Of a DNA stretch of 64,000 nucleotides, positions 42,754-51,725 are shown piece after piece (the first letter of the stretch is position 1; every line of letters begins with the position of its first letter). The position numbers and the translations under genes were made by a program. Source of the DNA: Rhizobiales bacterium GAS188. GTDB lineage: Bacteria > Pseudomonadota > Alphaproteobacteria > Rhizobiales > Beijerinckiaceae. The notes below the pieces were generated by a model that worked only from the letters and a program-made list of their open reading frames with translations, did not search any database and had not been told where the DNA came from. The stretch lies in NCBI GenBank assembly GCA_900104855.1, contig FNSS01000001.1, forward strand, positions 496,001-560,000, written 5' to 3'.

Positions 42754-42922
42754 GCGGCCGGCAGGCCGCAGCACACGGACCAAAGACTCGTCGGCTATGG
42801 GCGACGGCTCTGTGGCCGGCACCCTGACTTCGAACGAACCTATCAGCCGGCCGTCATCGCTCTGTTGCATGACGGCGCTACCGAGCCACTTTACCGCACG
42901 AGTCTTCATGCCAACCCCATCG

Positions 42923-43420
42923 ATGCCCGAGGTTTCCCGCGCTCAAAATCCCGCGGATCTGAAGCGACCAGGCTCCGAGCGGTTTCGGCGAATGACGATG
43001 TCGATCCTGGTCGAAGCGACGGCGGCGGAGCTCGCGGAGGCCGAAGGCGCCATCGGGCCCTTGCCCGGCTTTCGCCATCTGCGCAGCCCCGAAGCCGGCC
43101 TCGTCATGTTGCGCGGCCGGGTCGGCGGCGCGGGCGCGAGCTTCAATATCGGCGAAGCGACAGTGACGCGCTGCCTCGTCGTTACCGAAGCCGGCACCGA
43201 AGGCGCCGCCTATCATCTGGGCAGGGACCTGGCGAGAGCCGAAAAGGCCGCCCTGTTCGAAGCGCTGTCGCGCGACGCCGACTGGCGCGACAAGGTCGAG
43301 GCGGCTCTCCTCGCTCCGGTGCGCGAGCGCCTCGCCGGCGAGCGCGAGGCCGCGGCCGCAAAGACGGCCGGCACCCGGGTCGAGTTCTTCACCATGGTGC
43401 GCGGGGAGGATCAGCGATGA
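42923..43420 (+). CDS. phnG: C-P lyase core subunit PhnG
   Basis: A 165-residue subunit of the PhnGHIJ core, which with PhnI and PhnH transfers methylphosphonate onto ribose. The conserved part begins about residue 24 (MTMSILVEATAAELAEAE), continuing LRSPEAGLVMLRGRVGGAGASF, NIGEATVTRCLV and YHLGRDLARAEKAALFEAL. No good ribosome-binding site marks a start; 42923 gives near-typical length, 42992 would be slightly short and 42797 too long. It overlaps phnH by ATGA. Confidence 0.85.
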   Translation: MPEVSRAQNPADLKRPGSERFRRMTMSILVEATAAELAEAEGAIGPLPGFRHLRSPEAGLVMLRGRVGGAGASFNIGEATVTRCLVVTEAGTEGAAYHLGRDLARAEKAALFEALSRDADWRDKVEAALLAPVRERLAGEREAAAAKTAGTRVEFFTMVRGEDQR

Positions 43421-44022
43421 CGATCGCGACGGAGCTGCCGCGCTTCTCAGGCTTTGCGGAACGGGTCTTCGATGCCCAGACCTCCTTCCGGGCCATCATG
43501 GACGGGCTCGCCAATCCGGGCCGGATCGAGCTGATTTCGGTCGCGCCGGACGCGCCTGCGGGCCTCGCGCCGGCGCTCGCCTGCGCCGCACTGGCGCTCA
43601 TCGATCACGACACGCCGGTCTTTCTCGATCGCGTCTTCGCCAAGGATCGCGAGATCGCAGCCTATCTCGGTTTCCACACCGGCTGCCGCTTCGTCGAGGA
43701 TCCCTCGCTCGCCGCATTCGCGCTGATCGGCGATCCGGCGCATTGCCCTGACCTCAAGAGCTTCGCCCAAGGCACGCTCGAATATCCGGATCGCTCGACG
43801 ACGTTGATCCTGCAGGTCGCGAGCCTCGAGGAAAAGGGCGGGCTTTGCCTCTCCGGCCCCGGCATCAAGGATAATCGCAGCCTTGGCGTCGCGCCCTTGC
43901 CGGCGGGTTTCGCCGACCAGCTGCGCGCCAATCGCGAGCGCTTCCCGCAAGGTGTCGACCTCCTGTTCTGCGAGCGCGATCGCCTTGTCGGGCTGTCGCG
44001 CTCGACACGGATCGAAGGATAG
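43417..44022 (+). CDS. phnH: C-P lyase core subunit PhnH
   Basis: A 201-residue PhnH with the family start FAERVFDAQTSFRAIMDGLANPGRI, the middle LALIDHDTPVFL and the end DLLFCERDRLVGLSRSTRI. PhnH is required for coupling phosphonate to ATP ribose together with PhnG, PhnI and PhnL. The start overlaps the phnG stop; phnI starts 8 bases after its end. Confidence 0.93.
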   Translation: MTIATELPRFSGFAERVFDAQTSFRAIMDGLANPGRIELISVAPDAPAGLAPALACAALALIDHDTPVFLDRVFAKDREIAAYLGFHTGCRFVEDPSLAAFALIGDPAHCPDLKSFAQGTLEYPDRSTTLILQVASLEEKGGLCLSGPGIKDNRSLGVAPLPAGFADQLRANRERFPQGVDLLFCERDRLVGLSRSTRIEG

Positions 44023-44030
44023 GCATCGCC

Positions 44031-45197
44031 ATGTATGTCGCAGTCAAAGGCGGTGAGAAGGCAATCGAGGCGGCCCATGAGCTGCTGGCTCAGGCACGCA
44101 GGGGCGACCCCGCTATTGCCGAGATCGAGCTGACGCAGATCAGCGAGCAGCTGGCGCTCGCCGTGGCGCGCGTCATGAGCGAGGCCTCGCTCTACGACAC
44201 CGAGCTCGCCGCGCTCGCCATCAAGCAAGCACGCGGCGACCTGATCGAAGCGATCTTCCTGGCACGGGCTTATCGCACCACCCTGCCCCGCTTCGGCGAG
44301 AGCCTGCCGCTCGAGACGGCCCGGATGACCATCGAGCGTCGGATCTCGGCCTGCTTCAAGGACATGCCGGGCGGCCAGGTGCTCGGCCCCACTTTCGACT
44401 ATACGCACCGCCTGCTCGGCGAGATGGGCAAGGCCGAAGAGCTCTCCAAAAAGCCGGGCGATAAGGCGGTCGCGACATCCGCTGCCGCACCGGCAGAACC
44501 CCCGCAACCCGCCAGCTATCCGCGCGTCGCCGACCTGCTCGGCGCGCAGGCGCTGATCGAGCCGGATCCGCCCCCGTCATCCGCGCCGCCAGGCGATATC
44601 ACGCGCGAGCCGCTCGAATTCCCGGCCGGGCGCGATCTGCGGCTGCAGGCGCTGGCGCGCGGCGATGAAGGCTTCCTGCTCGGATTGGCCTATTCGACCC
44701 AGCGCGGTTTCGGCCGCACCCATCCCTTCGCCGGCGAGATCCGCTTCGGCACAGTCGAGGTCGAGTTCGACGCGCCCGAGCTCGGCTTCGCAGTGCCGCT
44801 GGGTCGGGTCGAGGTGACCGAATGCGACATGGTCAACCAGTTCCGCGGCACGGCCGACACCCCGCCGCAATTCACGCGCGGCTACGGCCTCGTCTTCGGC
44901 CAGTCGGAGCGCAAGGCGATGTCGATGGCCCTCGTCGACCGGGCGCTGAGGGCGCGCGAATTCGGCGAGGAGGCGACGGCGCCGGCCCAGGACGAGGAGT
45001 TCGTGCTGTCGCATGCCGACAACGTCCAGGCGACCGGCTTCGTCGAACATCTCAAGCTGCCCCATTACGTCGATTTCCAGGCCGAGCTGGTGCTGCTGCG
45101 CCAATTGCGGCGCGAATGGGAGGAGCGCCACGCCGAGTCAGACAAGAAGGACTCCAATGAGGCCTCGGTGAGCGCGCAGCGGAAGGCCGCCGAATGA
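44031..45197 (+). CDS. phnI: C-P lyase core subunit PhnI
   Basis: A 388-residue PhnI, the nucleosidase-like subunit that exchanges the adenine of ATP for phosphonate. It begins MYVAVKGGEKAIEAAHELLA and contains EASLYDTELAALAIKQARGDLIEAIFLARAYRTTLPR and, near the end, VLSHADNVQATGFVEHLKLPHYVDFQAELVLLRQLR. An Ala/Pro-rich stretch (about 145-185) and a charged tail after residue 370 look like lineage insertions. It overlaps phnJ by ATGA. Confidence 0.95.
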   Translation: MYVAVKGGEKAIEAAHELLAQARRGDPAIAEIELTQISEQLALAVARVMSEASLYDTELAALAIKQARGDLIEAIFLARAYRTTLPRFGESLPLETARMTIERRISACFKDMPGGQVLGPTFDYTHRLLGEMGKAEELSKKPGDKAVATSAAAPAEPPQPASYPRVADLLGAQALIEPDPPPSSAPPGDITREPLEFPAGRDLRLQALARGDEGFLLGLAYSTQRGFGRTHPFAGEIRFGTVEVEFDAPELGFAVPLGRVEVTECDMVNQFRGTADTPPQFTRGYGLVFGQSERKAMSMALVDRALRAREFGEEATAPAQDEEFVLSHADNVQATGFVEHLKLPHYVDFQAELVLLRQLRREWEERHAESDKKDSNEASVSAQRKAAE

Positions 45198-46096
45198 GCA
45201 CGCCCACTTACAATTTCGCCTATCTCGATGAGCAGACGAAGCGGATGATCCGCCGCGCCATCCTCAAGGCCATCGCCATTCCGGGCTACCAGGTGCCCTT
45301 CGCCAGCCGCGAAATGCCCATGCCTTATGGCTGGGGTACAGGCGGCGTGCAGGTAACGGCGTCGATCATCGGGCCGAAAGATGTGCTCAAGGTCATCGAC
45401 CAGGGCTCGGACGACACCACCAATGCCGTGTCGATCCGCGCCTTCTTCGCCAAGGTGGCGCGGGTCGCGGTCACGACCCGCACCAGCGAGGCGAGCATCA
45501 TCCAGACCCGCCATCGCATCCCGGAGACCGAGCTCGAAGCCGGGCAGATCATCGTCTTCCAGGTACCGATCCCCGAGCCTTTGCGCTTCCTCGAACCGCG
45601 AGAGACAGAGACCCGGCTGATGCATGCGCTCGAGGATTACGGCCCGATGCATGTGAAGCTTTATGAGGATATCGCGCGCCACGGCCATATCGCCACCACC
45701 TATGCGTATCCGGTGCGCGTGGCGGGGCGCTATCTGATGGACCCTTCGCCGACGCCGAAATTCGACAATCCGAAGATGCAGATGTCCGAGGCGCTGCAGC
45801 TATTCGGGGCCGGGCGCGAGAAGCGCATCTATGCGATCCCGCCCCATACCGAGGTGGTCTCGCTCGATTTCGAGGACCATCCCTTCGAGGTGCAGCGCTT
45901 CGAGCGTCCTTGCGCGCTGTGCGGCGCCGAAGGCGTCTATCTCGACGAGGTGATCACCGATGATCGCGGCGGGCGCCTGTTCGTCTGCTCCGACACCGAT
46001 CACTGCGAGAGCCGGCGCGCCGCCGGCCATGTGGGGACCGAGGGCGTTGCTGAGGCTGCGCCGACCCTGATGGAGGCACCCCATGGAGGCGAGTGA
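45194..46096 (+). CDS. phnJ: C-P lyase catalytic radical SAM enzyme PhnJ
   Basis: A 300-residue enzyme that cleaves the C-P bond of ribosyl-1-alkylphosphonate 5-phosphate using S-adenosylmethionine. The four conserved cysteines are Cys240, Cys243, Cys265 and Cys271 (RPCALCGAEG and FVCSDTDHCESR), giving the expected CX2CX21CX5C spacing; three ligate the 4Fe-4S cluster and one is the thiyl-radical residue. The start MSTPTYNFAYLDEQTKRMIRR is typical. phnK starts 14 bases before its end. Confidence 0.97.
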   Translation: MSTPTYNFAYLDEQTKRMIRRAILKAIAIPGYQVPFASREMPMPYGWGTGGVQVTASIIGPKDVLKVIDQGSDDTTNAVSIRAFFAKVARVAVTTRTSEASIIQTRHRIPETELEAGQIIVFQVPIPEPLRFLEPRETETRLMHALEDYGPMHVKLYEDIARHGHIATTYAYPVRVAGRYLMDPSPTPKFDNPKMQMSEALQLFGAGREKRIYAIPPHTEVVSLDFEDHPFEVQRFERPCALCGAEGVYLDEVITDDRGGRLFVCSDTDHCESRRAAGHVGTEGVAEAAPTLMEAPHGGE

Positions 46097-46862
46097 GGCT
46101 CCCCTTCTTGTCGCCGAGGGCGTCACGAAATATTACGGCGAGCGGCTCGGCTGCCGCGACGTGTCCTTCGAGATCCATCCGGGCGAGGTGATCGCCGTGG
46201 TGGGCGAATCGGGTTCGGGCAAGTCCACCTTGCTCGCTCTGTTGTCGCAGCGCCTGGATCTCACGAGCGGGCGCGTCTCCTATCGCCAGAACGGCCATCT
46301 CACCGATCTCGGGGAGCTGACCGAGGCGGAGCGCCGCCGTCTGCAGCGCACCGATTGGGGCTTCGTGCACCAGGATCCGCGCGAGGGGCTGCGCATGAAT
46401 GTCTCGGCCGGCGCCAATGTCGGCGAGCGCCTGATGGCGACCGGGTGGCGCCATTACGGACGCATCCGCGACACGGCGAGCGACTGGCTGTCGCGCGTCG
46501 AGATCGACATCGACCGCATCGACGATGCGCCGAAGAGCTTTTCGGGCGGCATGCGCCAGCGGCTGCAGATCGCCAAGAACCTCGTCACCCATCCGCGCCT
46601 CGTCTTCATGGACGAGCCGACGGGCGGGCTCGACGTGTCGGTGCAGGCAAGGCTCCTCGACCTCATCCGGGCACTCGTCGCCGATCTTGGCCTTGCGGCC
46701 GTCATCGTGACCCATGATCTCGCCGTGGCGCGCCTGCTCTCGCACCGCATCCTCGTCATGAAGGACGGCGAGGTGATCGAGACCGGGCTGACCGACCGGG
46801 TGCTCGACGATCCGGCGCAGGCCTATACTCAGCTCCTCGTGTCGTCGGTGCTCGACGCATGA
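46083..46862 (+). CDS. phnK: C-P lyase complex ATPase PhnK
   Basis: A 259-residue ABC-type ATPase that docks on the PhnGHIJ core rather than on a permease. It has Walker A GESGSGKSTLLALLS, the Q-loop region WGFVHQDPREGLRM, signature FSGGMRQRLQIAKNLV, Walker B LVFMDEPTGGLD and VTHDLAVARLL. The ATG at 46083 lies inside the end of phnJ. Confidence 0.94.
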   Translation: MEASEAPLLVAEGVTKYYGERLGCRDVSFEIHPGEVIAVVGESGSGKSTLLALLSQRLDLTSGRVSYRQNGHLTDLGELTEAERRRLQRTDWGFVHQDPREGLRMNVSAGANVGERLMATGWRHYGRIRDTASDWLSRVEIDIDRIDDAPKSFSGGMRQRLQIAKNLVTHPRLVFMDEPTGGLDVSVQARLLDLIRALVADLGLAAVIVTHDLAVARLLSHRILVMKDGEVIETGLTDRVLDDPAQAYTQLLVSSVLDA

Positions 46863-47611
46863 GCCCGCAAGCCCCTTTGATCGAAGTCGAAGCCCTGGGG
46901 AAGAGCTTCACCTTGCATCTGCGCGGTGGACTCGTCCTGCCGGTCGTCGCCGGCGTGAGCTTCGCGGTGCGGAAAGGCGAGTGCGTGGCGCTCGGAGGCC
47001 CCTCCGGCATCGGCAAGTCGTCGATCCTGAAGGCGGTGTTCGGCAATTATGCTGCCGACCAGGGCTGCATCTGGATCCGCGACGGCGACAGGCGCGTCGA
47101 TCTCGCGGTGGCCGAGCCGCGCCAGGTGATCGCGCTGCGCCGCCGCGTCATCGGCTATGTCAGCCAGTTCCTGCGCGTCATTCCGCGCGTCTCGGCGCGC
47201 GACGTGGTGGCGGCGGCGGCCCGCGAAGGCGGCGCCGACGAGAACGAGGCGCAGCGGACGGCCGAAGGATTGCTGCGGCGCCTCAACTTGCCGGAGCGGC
47301 TCTGGTCGCTGCCCCCCTCGACCTTCTCGGGCGGCGAGCAGCAGCGCGTCAACATCGCGCGCGGCCTCGCCGGGCGTCACGCCATCCTGCTCCTCGACGA
47401 GCCGACCGCCTCGCTCGACGCGCAAAACAGCGCCGCCGTCGTCGCCTTGATCCAGGAGCGCAAGCGCGCCGGCGCCGCGATCCTCGGCATCTTCCATGAT
47501 GCGCCGGTGCGCGAAGCGCTCGCCGACCGCATCGTCGACATCAGCGCCTTCGCGATCGGAGGCCAAGGCAAGGAGGATGCCACCGAGGCTACCGCCGAGG
47601 TCGCCGCATGA
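46859..47611 (+). CDS. phnL: C-P lyase ATPase-like protein PhnL
   Basis: A 250-residue ABC ATPase homologue needed for transfer of phosphonate to ribose. It has Walker A GGPSGIGKSSILKAVFG, signature FSGGEQQRVNIARGLA, Walker B ILLLDEPTASLD and the PhnL-typical IGYVSQFLRVIPRVSA. It overlaps phnK and phnN by ATGA at both ends. Confidence 0.94.
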   Translation: MSPQAPLIEVEALGKSFTLHLRGGLVLPVVAGVSFAVRKGECVALGGPSGIGKSSILKAVFGNYAADQGCIWIRDGDRRVDLAVAEPRQVIALRRRVIGYVSQFLRVIPRVSARDVVAAAAREGGADENEAQRTAEGLLRRLNLPERLWSLPPSTFSGGEQQRVNIARGLAGRHAILLLDEPTASLDAQNSAAVVALIQERKRAGAAILGIFHDAPVREALADRIVDISAFAIGGQGKEDATEATAEVAA

Positions 47612-48255
47612 ACGGCGTGCTGGTCCTGGTCGCCGGCCCCTCGGGCGCCGGCAAGGATACGCTGATCCGCCTCGCCCGGGAGCGGTTGCACCAGGATCCG
47701 CGCTTCGTCTTCGTGCGGCGCGTGATCACGAGGCCGGGCGATGCGGGCGGCGAGGACCATGAGTCAGCGACGCCTGAGGAATTCGCGCGGCAAACGGCAG
47801 CCGGCGCCTTCGTGCTCTCCTGGGACGCGCATGGGCTGCGCTACGGCGTGCCGAGCTCCGTCGAGACGGATCTTGCGGAGGGGCGCATCGCCGTCGTCAA
47901 TGTGTCGCGCGGCGTGATCGCCGAGGCGACGCAGCTTTATCCGAATTCTCGCGTGGTCATCATCACGGCACCGGTCGAGATGCTGGCCGCAAGGCTCGCG
48001 GCGCGCGGGCGGGAACCCGCTTCCGAGCATCAGGCGCGGCTCGCCCGCCCGGACGCCGTGTTGACGGCGCAGAGCCGCCCCATCCATGTCAGCAATGACG
48101 GCAGGCCCGAGGCCGGCGCCGAAGCGCTCATCGCCATCCTGCGCCAATGCCTGCCGCAAGAACCCAAATTCCCGCCAGAAACTCAGTCAAGAACTCAGTC
48201 AACCTTGTCGGCCGCTTCCGGCGGCCCATCCCCGAAGGTCGAGACGACAACATGA
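47608..48255 (+). CDS. phnN: Ribose 1,5-bisphosphate phosphokinase PhnN
   Basis: A 215-residue kinase that makes PRPP from ribose 1,5-bisphosphate at the end of the C-P lyase pathway. It has P-loop VLVAGPSGAGKDTLIRLA and the guanylate-kinase-like RVITRPGDAGGEDHESATPEEFAR, LSWDAHGLRYGVP. The last 30 residues, after ALIAILRQCLP, are low complexity (ETQSRTQSTLSAASGG). It precedes phnM here and overlaps it by ATGA. Confidence 0.93.
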   Translation: MNGVLVLVAGPSGAGKDTLIRLARERLHQDPRFVFVRRVITRPGDAGGEDHESATPEEFARQTAAGAFVLSWDAHGLRYGVPSSVETDLAEGRIAVVNVSRGVIAEATQLYPNSRVVIITAPVEMLAARLAARGREPASEHQARLARPDAVLTAQSRPIHVSNDGRPEAGAEALIAILRQCLPQEPKFPPETQSRTQSTLSAASGGPSPKVETTT

Positions 48256-49436
48256 ACGCGCCTGTGATCCACCGCCCCGCCCACTCCTTGGCTGCGGCCG
48301 AGACGGTCCTGACCAATGCCAGGCTCATCCTCGAGAATGAGGAGATCTTCGGCACGCTGAGCTTCGACGAGACCGGCGTGAGGGCCATCGATCATGGCCG
48401 TTCCTCGCTGCCGGGCGCCATCGATTGCGAGGGCGACCTGATCGCGCCGGGCCTCGTCGAGATGCATACCGATAACCTCGAGAAGCATCTCCTGCCGCGC
48501 CCCAGGGTGCGCTGGCCCAACGCGCTCGCGGCCGCCATCGCCAATGATGCCCAGATGGCGGCGTCCGGCATCACAACCGTGTTCGATGCCGTCTGCGCCG
48601 GCACCTACGAAAACTCGGCCGGCCAGCGCAAGGAGATCTTCGCCGAGGAGATCGATGCGATCGAGCTTGCGGCCGAGCAGAAGCTGTTCCGCATCAATCA
48701 TTTCCTGCATCTGCGCTGCGAGCTCACCGATCCCGATTTGCCCACGCTGATCGAAGCGCAGGTCGGCAAGACAATCTTGCGCCTCGTATCGCTGATGGAC
48801 CACACACCGGGGCACCGGCAATGGCGCAATATCGACGATCTGCGCAGTTTCATGACCGGCACCGGGCGCAGCGCCGCCGAGATCGACATGGCGATTGGGG
48901 AGCGGACCGAGCGCGGCCTGCGCTCGGTCATGCGCAATTGGGAGCTGGTCGTCGAGATGTTCCGCAACCCGGGCATCGTGCTCGCGAGCCATGACGACAC
49001 GACCGAAGGCCAGGTCGAGGAAGCCGCGGCTTCGGGGTGCACGATCAGCGAGTTTCCGACGACGCGCGAAGCGGCCGTCAAGGCCAAGGAGTTGGGGCTG
49101 AAGACAATCGGCGGCGCGCCGAACATCGTGCGCGGCGGCTCGCATTCAGGAGGCGTGGCGATGCGCGAGCTGGTGGCGGCCGGCGTGCTCGACGGGCTGT
49201 CCTCCGATTATGTGCCGGCAAGCCTGTTGCAGGCCGTGCGGCTTTTGACGCGCGATGCCGGCCTTGCCCAGCATCAGGCCTTCGCGCTCGTCACCTTCCA
49301 TGTGGCCGACATGGTAGGCCTGAGCGATCGCGGCCGCCTGGCGCCGGGTCAGCGGGCCGATCTCCAGCGCTTGCGCTTCATCGACGAGACGCCGCTCGTG
49401 CGCCGCGTCTGGTGCGGCGGCGCGATCGTATTCTGA
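48252..49436 (+). CDS. phnM: Ribosyl methylphosphonate triphosphate diphosphatase PhnM
   Basis: A 394-residue amidohydrolase-fold enzyme removing pyrophosphate from alpha-D-ribose 1-methylphosphonate 5-triphosphate. Metal-binding features are LVEMHTDNLEKHLLPRPRVRW near residue 75, FRINHFLHLRCEL, LMDHTPGHRQW, LASHDDTTEGQVEEA and LSSDYVPASLLQAV. The ATG at 48252 overlaps the phnN stop. Confidence 0.95.
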   Translation: MNAPVIHRPAHSLAAAETVLTNARLILENEEIFGTLSFDETGVRAIDHGRSSLPGAIDCEGDLIAPGLVEMHTDNLEKHLLPRPRVRWPNALAAAIANDAQMAASGITTVFDAVCAGTYENSAGQRKEIFAEEIDAIELAAEQKLFRINHFLHLRCELTDPDLPTLIEAQVGKTILRLVSLMDHTPGHRQWRNIDDLRSFMTGTGRSAAEIDMAIGERTERGLRSVMRNWELVVEMFRNPGIVLASHDDTTEGQVEEAAASGCTISEFPTTREAAVKAKELGLKTIGGAPNIVRGGSHSGGVAMRELVAAGVLDGLSSDYVPASLLQAVRLLTRDAGLAQHQAFALVTFHVADMVGLSDRGRLAPGQRADLQRLRFIDETPLVRRVWCGGAIVF

Positions 49437-49443
49437 CGTCGCC

Positions 49444-50160
49444 ATGCTGATGGAAGATGGCCGTGTGGCGCTCTATGCGGCGCCCGAGACCCATGATCCG
49501 CTCTGGGCCTTCGGCTCGCGGACGATCGGCTATGACGCGGTAACCGGCGCGACACTCAGCGCGCCGCCACCGCTCGGCCTGACGCAAGAGCTGTGGGACG
49601 GGCTCACCGCCGAGCCGCGCCGCTACGGCTTCCACGCGACCTTGAAGGCGCCGTTCCGCCTGTCCGACTCGCACGGCCTCGCGACGCTGCGTCCGGCGCT
49701 ACGCGGCTATTGCGAGACGAACCGGGCGCTTGCGCCCTTCCGGCTCGAGGTCAGCGCCATCGGCGAGTTCCTGGCGCTGATCCCTTCCCCGGCGCCACCC
49801 GAGCTTTCGCCCTTCGCGGCCTCGGTCGTCACCTCCTTCGACGGATTCCGCGCGCCGCTCTCGCCCGCCGAGCGCGAGAGGAGGCTCGCCGCAAGGCTCA
49901 GCGAGCGCCAGACGCAGCATCTCGAACGCTACGGCTATCCTTATGTGCTCGAGGATTTCCGCTTCCACATGTCGCTGACCGGCAAGGTGCCGGATGCGTC
50001 ATTGCGCCAAGAGCTGCGCGGCGCGCTCTCCGAGGCCCTGCGGCGCGAGGTCGGCAACGCGACATTCGGGCTCGATGCATTGGTGCTCTTCGTCCAACAC
50101 GAGCCCGGCGCGTCCTTCCGCATCCATGACCGCCACGCGCTTCTCGGAGCGCCCGAATGA
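49444..50160 (+). CDS. DUF1045 2H-phosphoesterase-like phosphonate operon protein
   Basis: A 238-residue member of the DUF1045 family found in phosphonate operons. It carries two HxT/S motifs of the 2H phosphoesterase superfamily: His64-x-Thr66 ([12 protein letters not shown]) and His175-x-Ser177 ([12 protein letters not shown]). 2H enzymes open cyclic phosphodiesters. Because no PhnP is encoded in this locus, the protein is a candidate for hydrolysing 5-phosphoribosyl 1,2-cyclic phosphate, which is inference. It starts 7 bases after phnM and overlaps the next gene. Confidence 0.87.
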   Translation: MLMEDGRVALYAAPETHDPLWAFGSRTIGYDAVTGATLSAPPPLGLTQELWDGLTAEPRRYGFHATLKAPFRLSDSHGLATLRPALRGYCETNRALAPFRLEVSAIGEFLALIPSPAPPELSPFAASVVTSFDGFRAPLSPAERERRLAARLSERQTQHLERYGYPYVLEDFRFHMSLTGKVPDASLRQELRGALSEALRREVGNATFGLDALVLFVQHEPGASFRIHDRHALLGAPE

Positions 50161-50771
50161 CCAAGCTCGGCGTCGAACCGCTGATCGACGCGACCGCGCA
50201 GGTCAGGGCCTCGACGCTCGGGCGCTACACGCAGGTCGGGCCGCGCACCAAGATCCTGGAAAGCGTGCTGGGCGACTATTCCTACATCGTCAATGACGGC
50301 GACATGGCCTACACGACGGCCGGCAAATTTTGCTCGATCGCCGCGATGACGCGCATCAATCCCGGCAATCACCCGATGTGGCGGGCCTCGCAGGCGCATT
50401 TCAGCTATCGCGCCTCCGCCTATTTCGAGGGCGAGGCGGATGAGCCTGAGTTCTTCGACTGGCGACGCGCCCATCGCGTCGAGCTCGGCCATGATGTCTG
50501 GATCGGCCATGGCGCGATCCTGCTGCCCGGCCGCAGCGTCGGCACGGGCGCCGTGGTCGCGGCCGGCGCCGTCGTCACCAAGGATGTCGCCCCCTACACC
50601 ATCGTCGGCGGCAACCCTGCGCGCTTCATCAAGCGGCGCTTCCCGGAGGCTGTAGCCTTGCGCCTTGCCGCCCTCGCCTGGTGGGATTGGAGCCATGAGG
50701 CCTTGCATCTCGCGCTGCCTGATTTTCGGGCACTGTCGATCGAGGCCTTCCTGGAAAAATACGGGCCCTGA
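50157..50771 (+). CDS. Hexapeptide-repeat acyltransferase of phosphonate operons
   Basis: A 204-residue left-handed beta-helix transferase of the kind attached to phn operons (chloramphenicol-acetyltransferase-like). Hexapeptide repeats run from about residue 10, and [37 protein letters not shown]-type turns precede the typical [16 protein letters not shown]. It may acetylate aminoalkylphosphonates, a role played by the unrelated PhnO in enteric bacteria; this is inference. ATGA overlap with the preceding gene. Confidence 0.88.
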   Translation: MTKLGVEPLIDATAQVRASTLGRYTQVGPRTKILESVLGDYSYIVNDGDMAYTTAGKFCSIAAMTRINPGNHPMWRASQAHFSYRASAYFEGEADEPEFFDWRRAHRVELGHDVWIGHGAILLPGRSVGTGAVVAAGAVVTKDVAPYTIVGGNPARFIKRRFPEAVALRLAALAWWDWSHEALHLALPDFRALSIEAFLEKYGP

Positions 50772-50777
50772 GCGGGG

Positions 50778-50795
50778 CTGTCATAGAGGCTTCAC
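50778..50795 (+). promoter_or_regulatory. Possible Pho box upstream of phnC
   Basis: CTGTCATAGAGGCTTCAC has a perfect first PhoB half-site (CTGTCAT), a 4-base spacer and a poor second half-site. It lies 37 bases before phnC, in the first gap of more than 50 bases within the locus, so a separate phosphate-controlled promoter for phnCDEE is plausible. Confidence 0.4.
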
Positions 50796-50809
50796 CGAGG
50801 ACAGTTAGC

Positions 50810-50826
50810 TCCCTTTATCAAAGGGA
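50810..50826 (+). promoter_or_regulatory. Hairpin enclosing the phnC ribosome-binding site
   Basis: TCCCTTT-ATC-AAAGGGA forms a 7-bp stem with a 3-base loop. The 3' arm is the Shine-Dalgarno sequence (AAAGGGAAG) of phnC, whose ATG is at 50832. Folding would hide the site from ribosomes. Confidence 0.5.
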
Positions 50827-50831
50827 AGCGC

Positions 50832-51632
50832 ATGCTCGAAGTCCAAAGTCTCAGCAAGCAGTTCGGCGCCAAATTCGCGGTCGCGAATGTGTCGCTCACG
50901 GTCCGTGAAGGCGCCTTCATCGGCGTCATCGGGCGCTCCGGGGCCGGCAAGTCGACCTTGCTGCGCGCCATCAACCGCCTCAGCGACGCGACCAGCGGGC
51001 GCGTGCTCTGGAAGGGCGAGGACGTCACGACGCTGAAGGGGCGAAAGCTCGACGCCTGGCGCTCGCGCTGCGCCATGATCTTCCAGCAATTCAATCTCGT
51101 CGGAAGGCTCGACGTCCTAACCAATGTGCTGATGGGACGCTTGAACCACACGCCGAGCTGGCGCGCCGTCAGCAATCTGTGGACAGCCCGCGACCGCTCG
51201 ATCGCGCTCTCGGCGCTGGCGCAATTCGACATGGCGACGCTCGCGACGCAGCGCGCCGAAGAGCTGTCGGGCGGCCAACAGCAGCGCGTCGCCATCGCGC
51301 GCGCCTTGGTGCAGGAGCCGGAGCTGATCCTCGCCGACGAGCCGATCGCCTCACTCGATCCGCGCAACACCAAGGTGGTGATGGACGCGCTGCAGCGCAT
51401 CAACCGGCATTTCGGGCTGACCGTGCTGTGCAACCTGCATTCGCTCGATCTCGCACGCGGCTATTGCGACCGCCTCATCGGCATGGCGCAAGGCCGCATC
51501 GTCTTCGACGGGGCGCCCGGCGAGCTGACCGAGGCGGCTGCACGCGAGCTCTACGGGATCGAGGCCAATGAAGTCCTGGAAGCGGGCGAAGCGCCAGCCA
51601 TGGCAGGCGAAGCCACGCCTGCCCTTGCCTGA
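50832..51632 (+). CDS. phnC: Phosphonate ABC transporter ATP-binding protein PhnC
   Basis: A 266-residue ATPase. It has Walker [18 protein letters not shown], PhnC-specific [21 protein letters not shown], signature [16 protein letters not shown], Walker [14 protein letters not shown] and [20 protein letters not shown]. It energises phosphonate uptake through the two PhnE proteins encoded downstream. Confidence 0.95.
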   Translation: MLEVQSLSKQFGAKFAVANVSLTVREGAFIGVIGRSGAGKSTLLRAINRLSDATSGRVLWKGEDVTTLKGRKLDAWRSRCAMIFQQFNLVGRLDVLTNVLMGRLNHTPSWRAVSNLWTARDRSIALSALAQFDMATLATQRAEELSGGQQQRVAIARALVQEPELILADEPIASLDPRNTKVVMDALQRINRHFGLTVLCNLHSLDLARGYCDRLIGMAQGRIVFDGAPGELTEAAARELYGIEANEVLEAGEAPAMAGEATPALA

Positions 51633-51725
51633 TCGAGGCGGCCGACCAGGGCTTACCCGCCTCGCTCTAGCGTCCGGCGCGCTGCCGGACGGATGCGCCC
51701 ATACGCAAAACCAACGGAGGCATGA

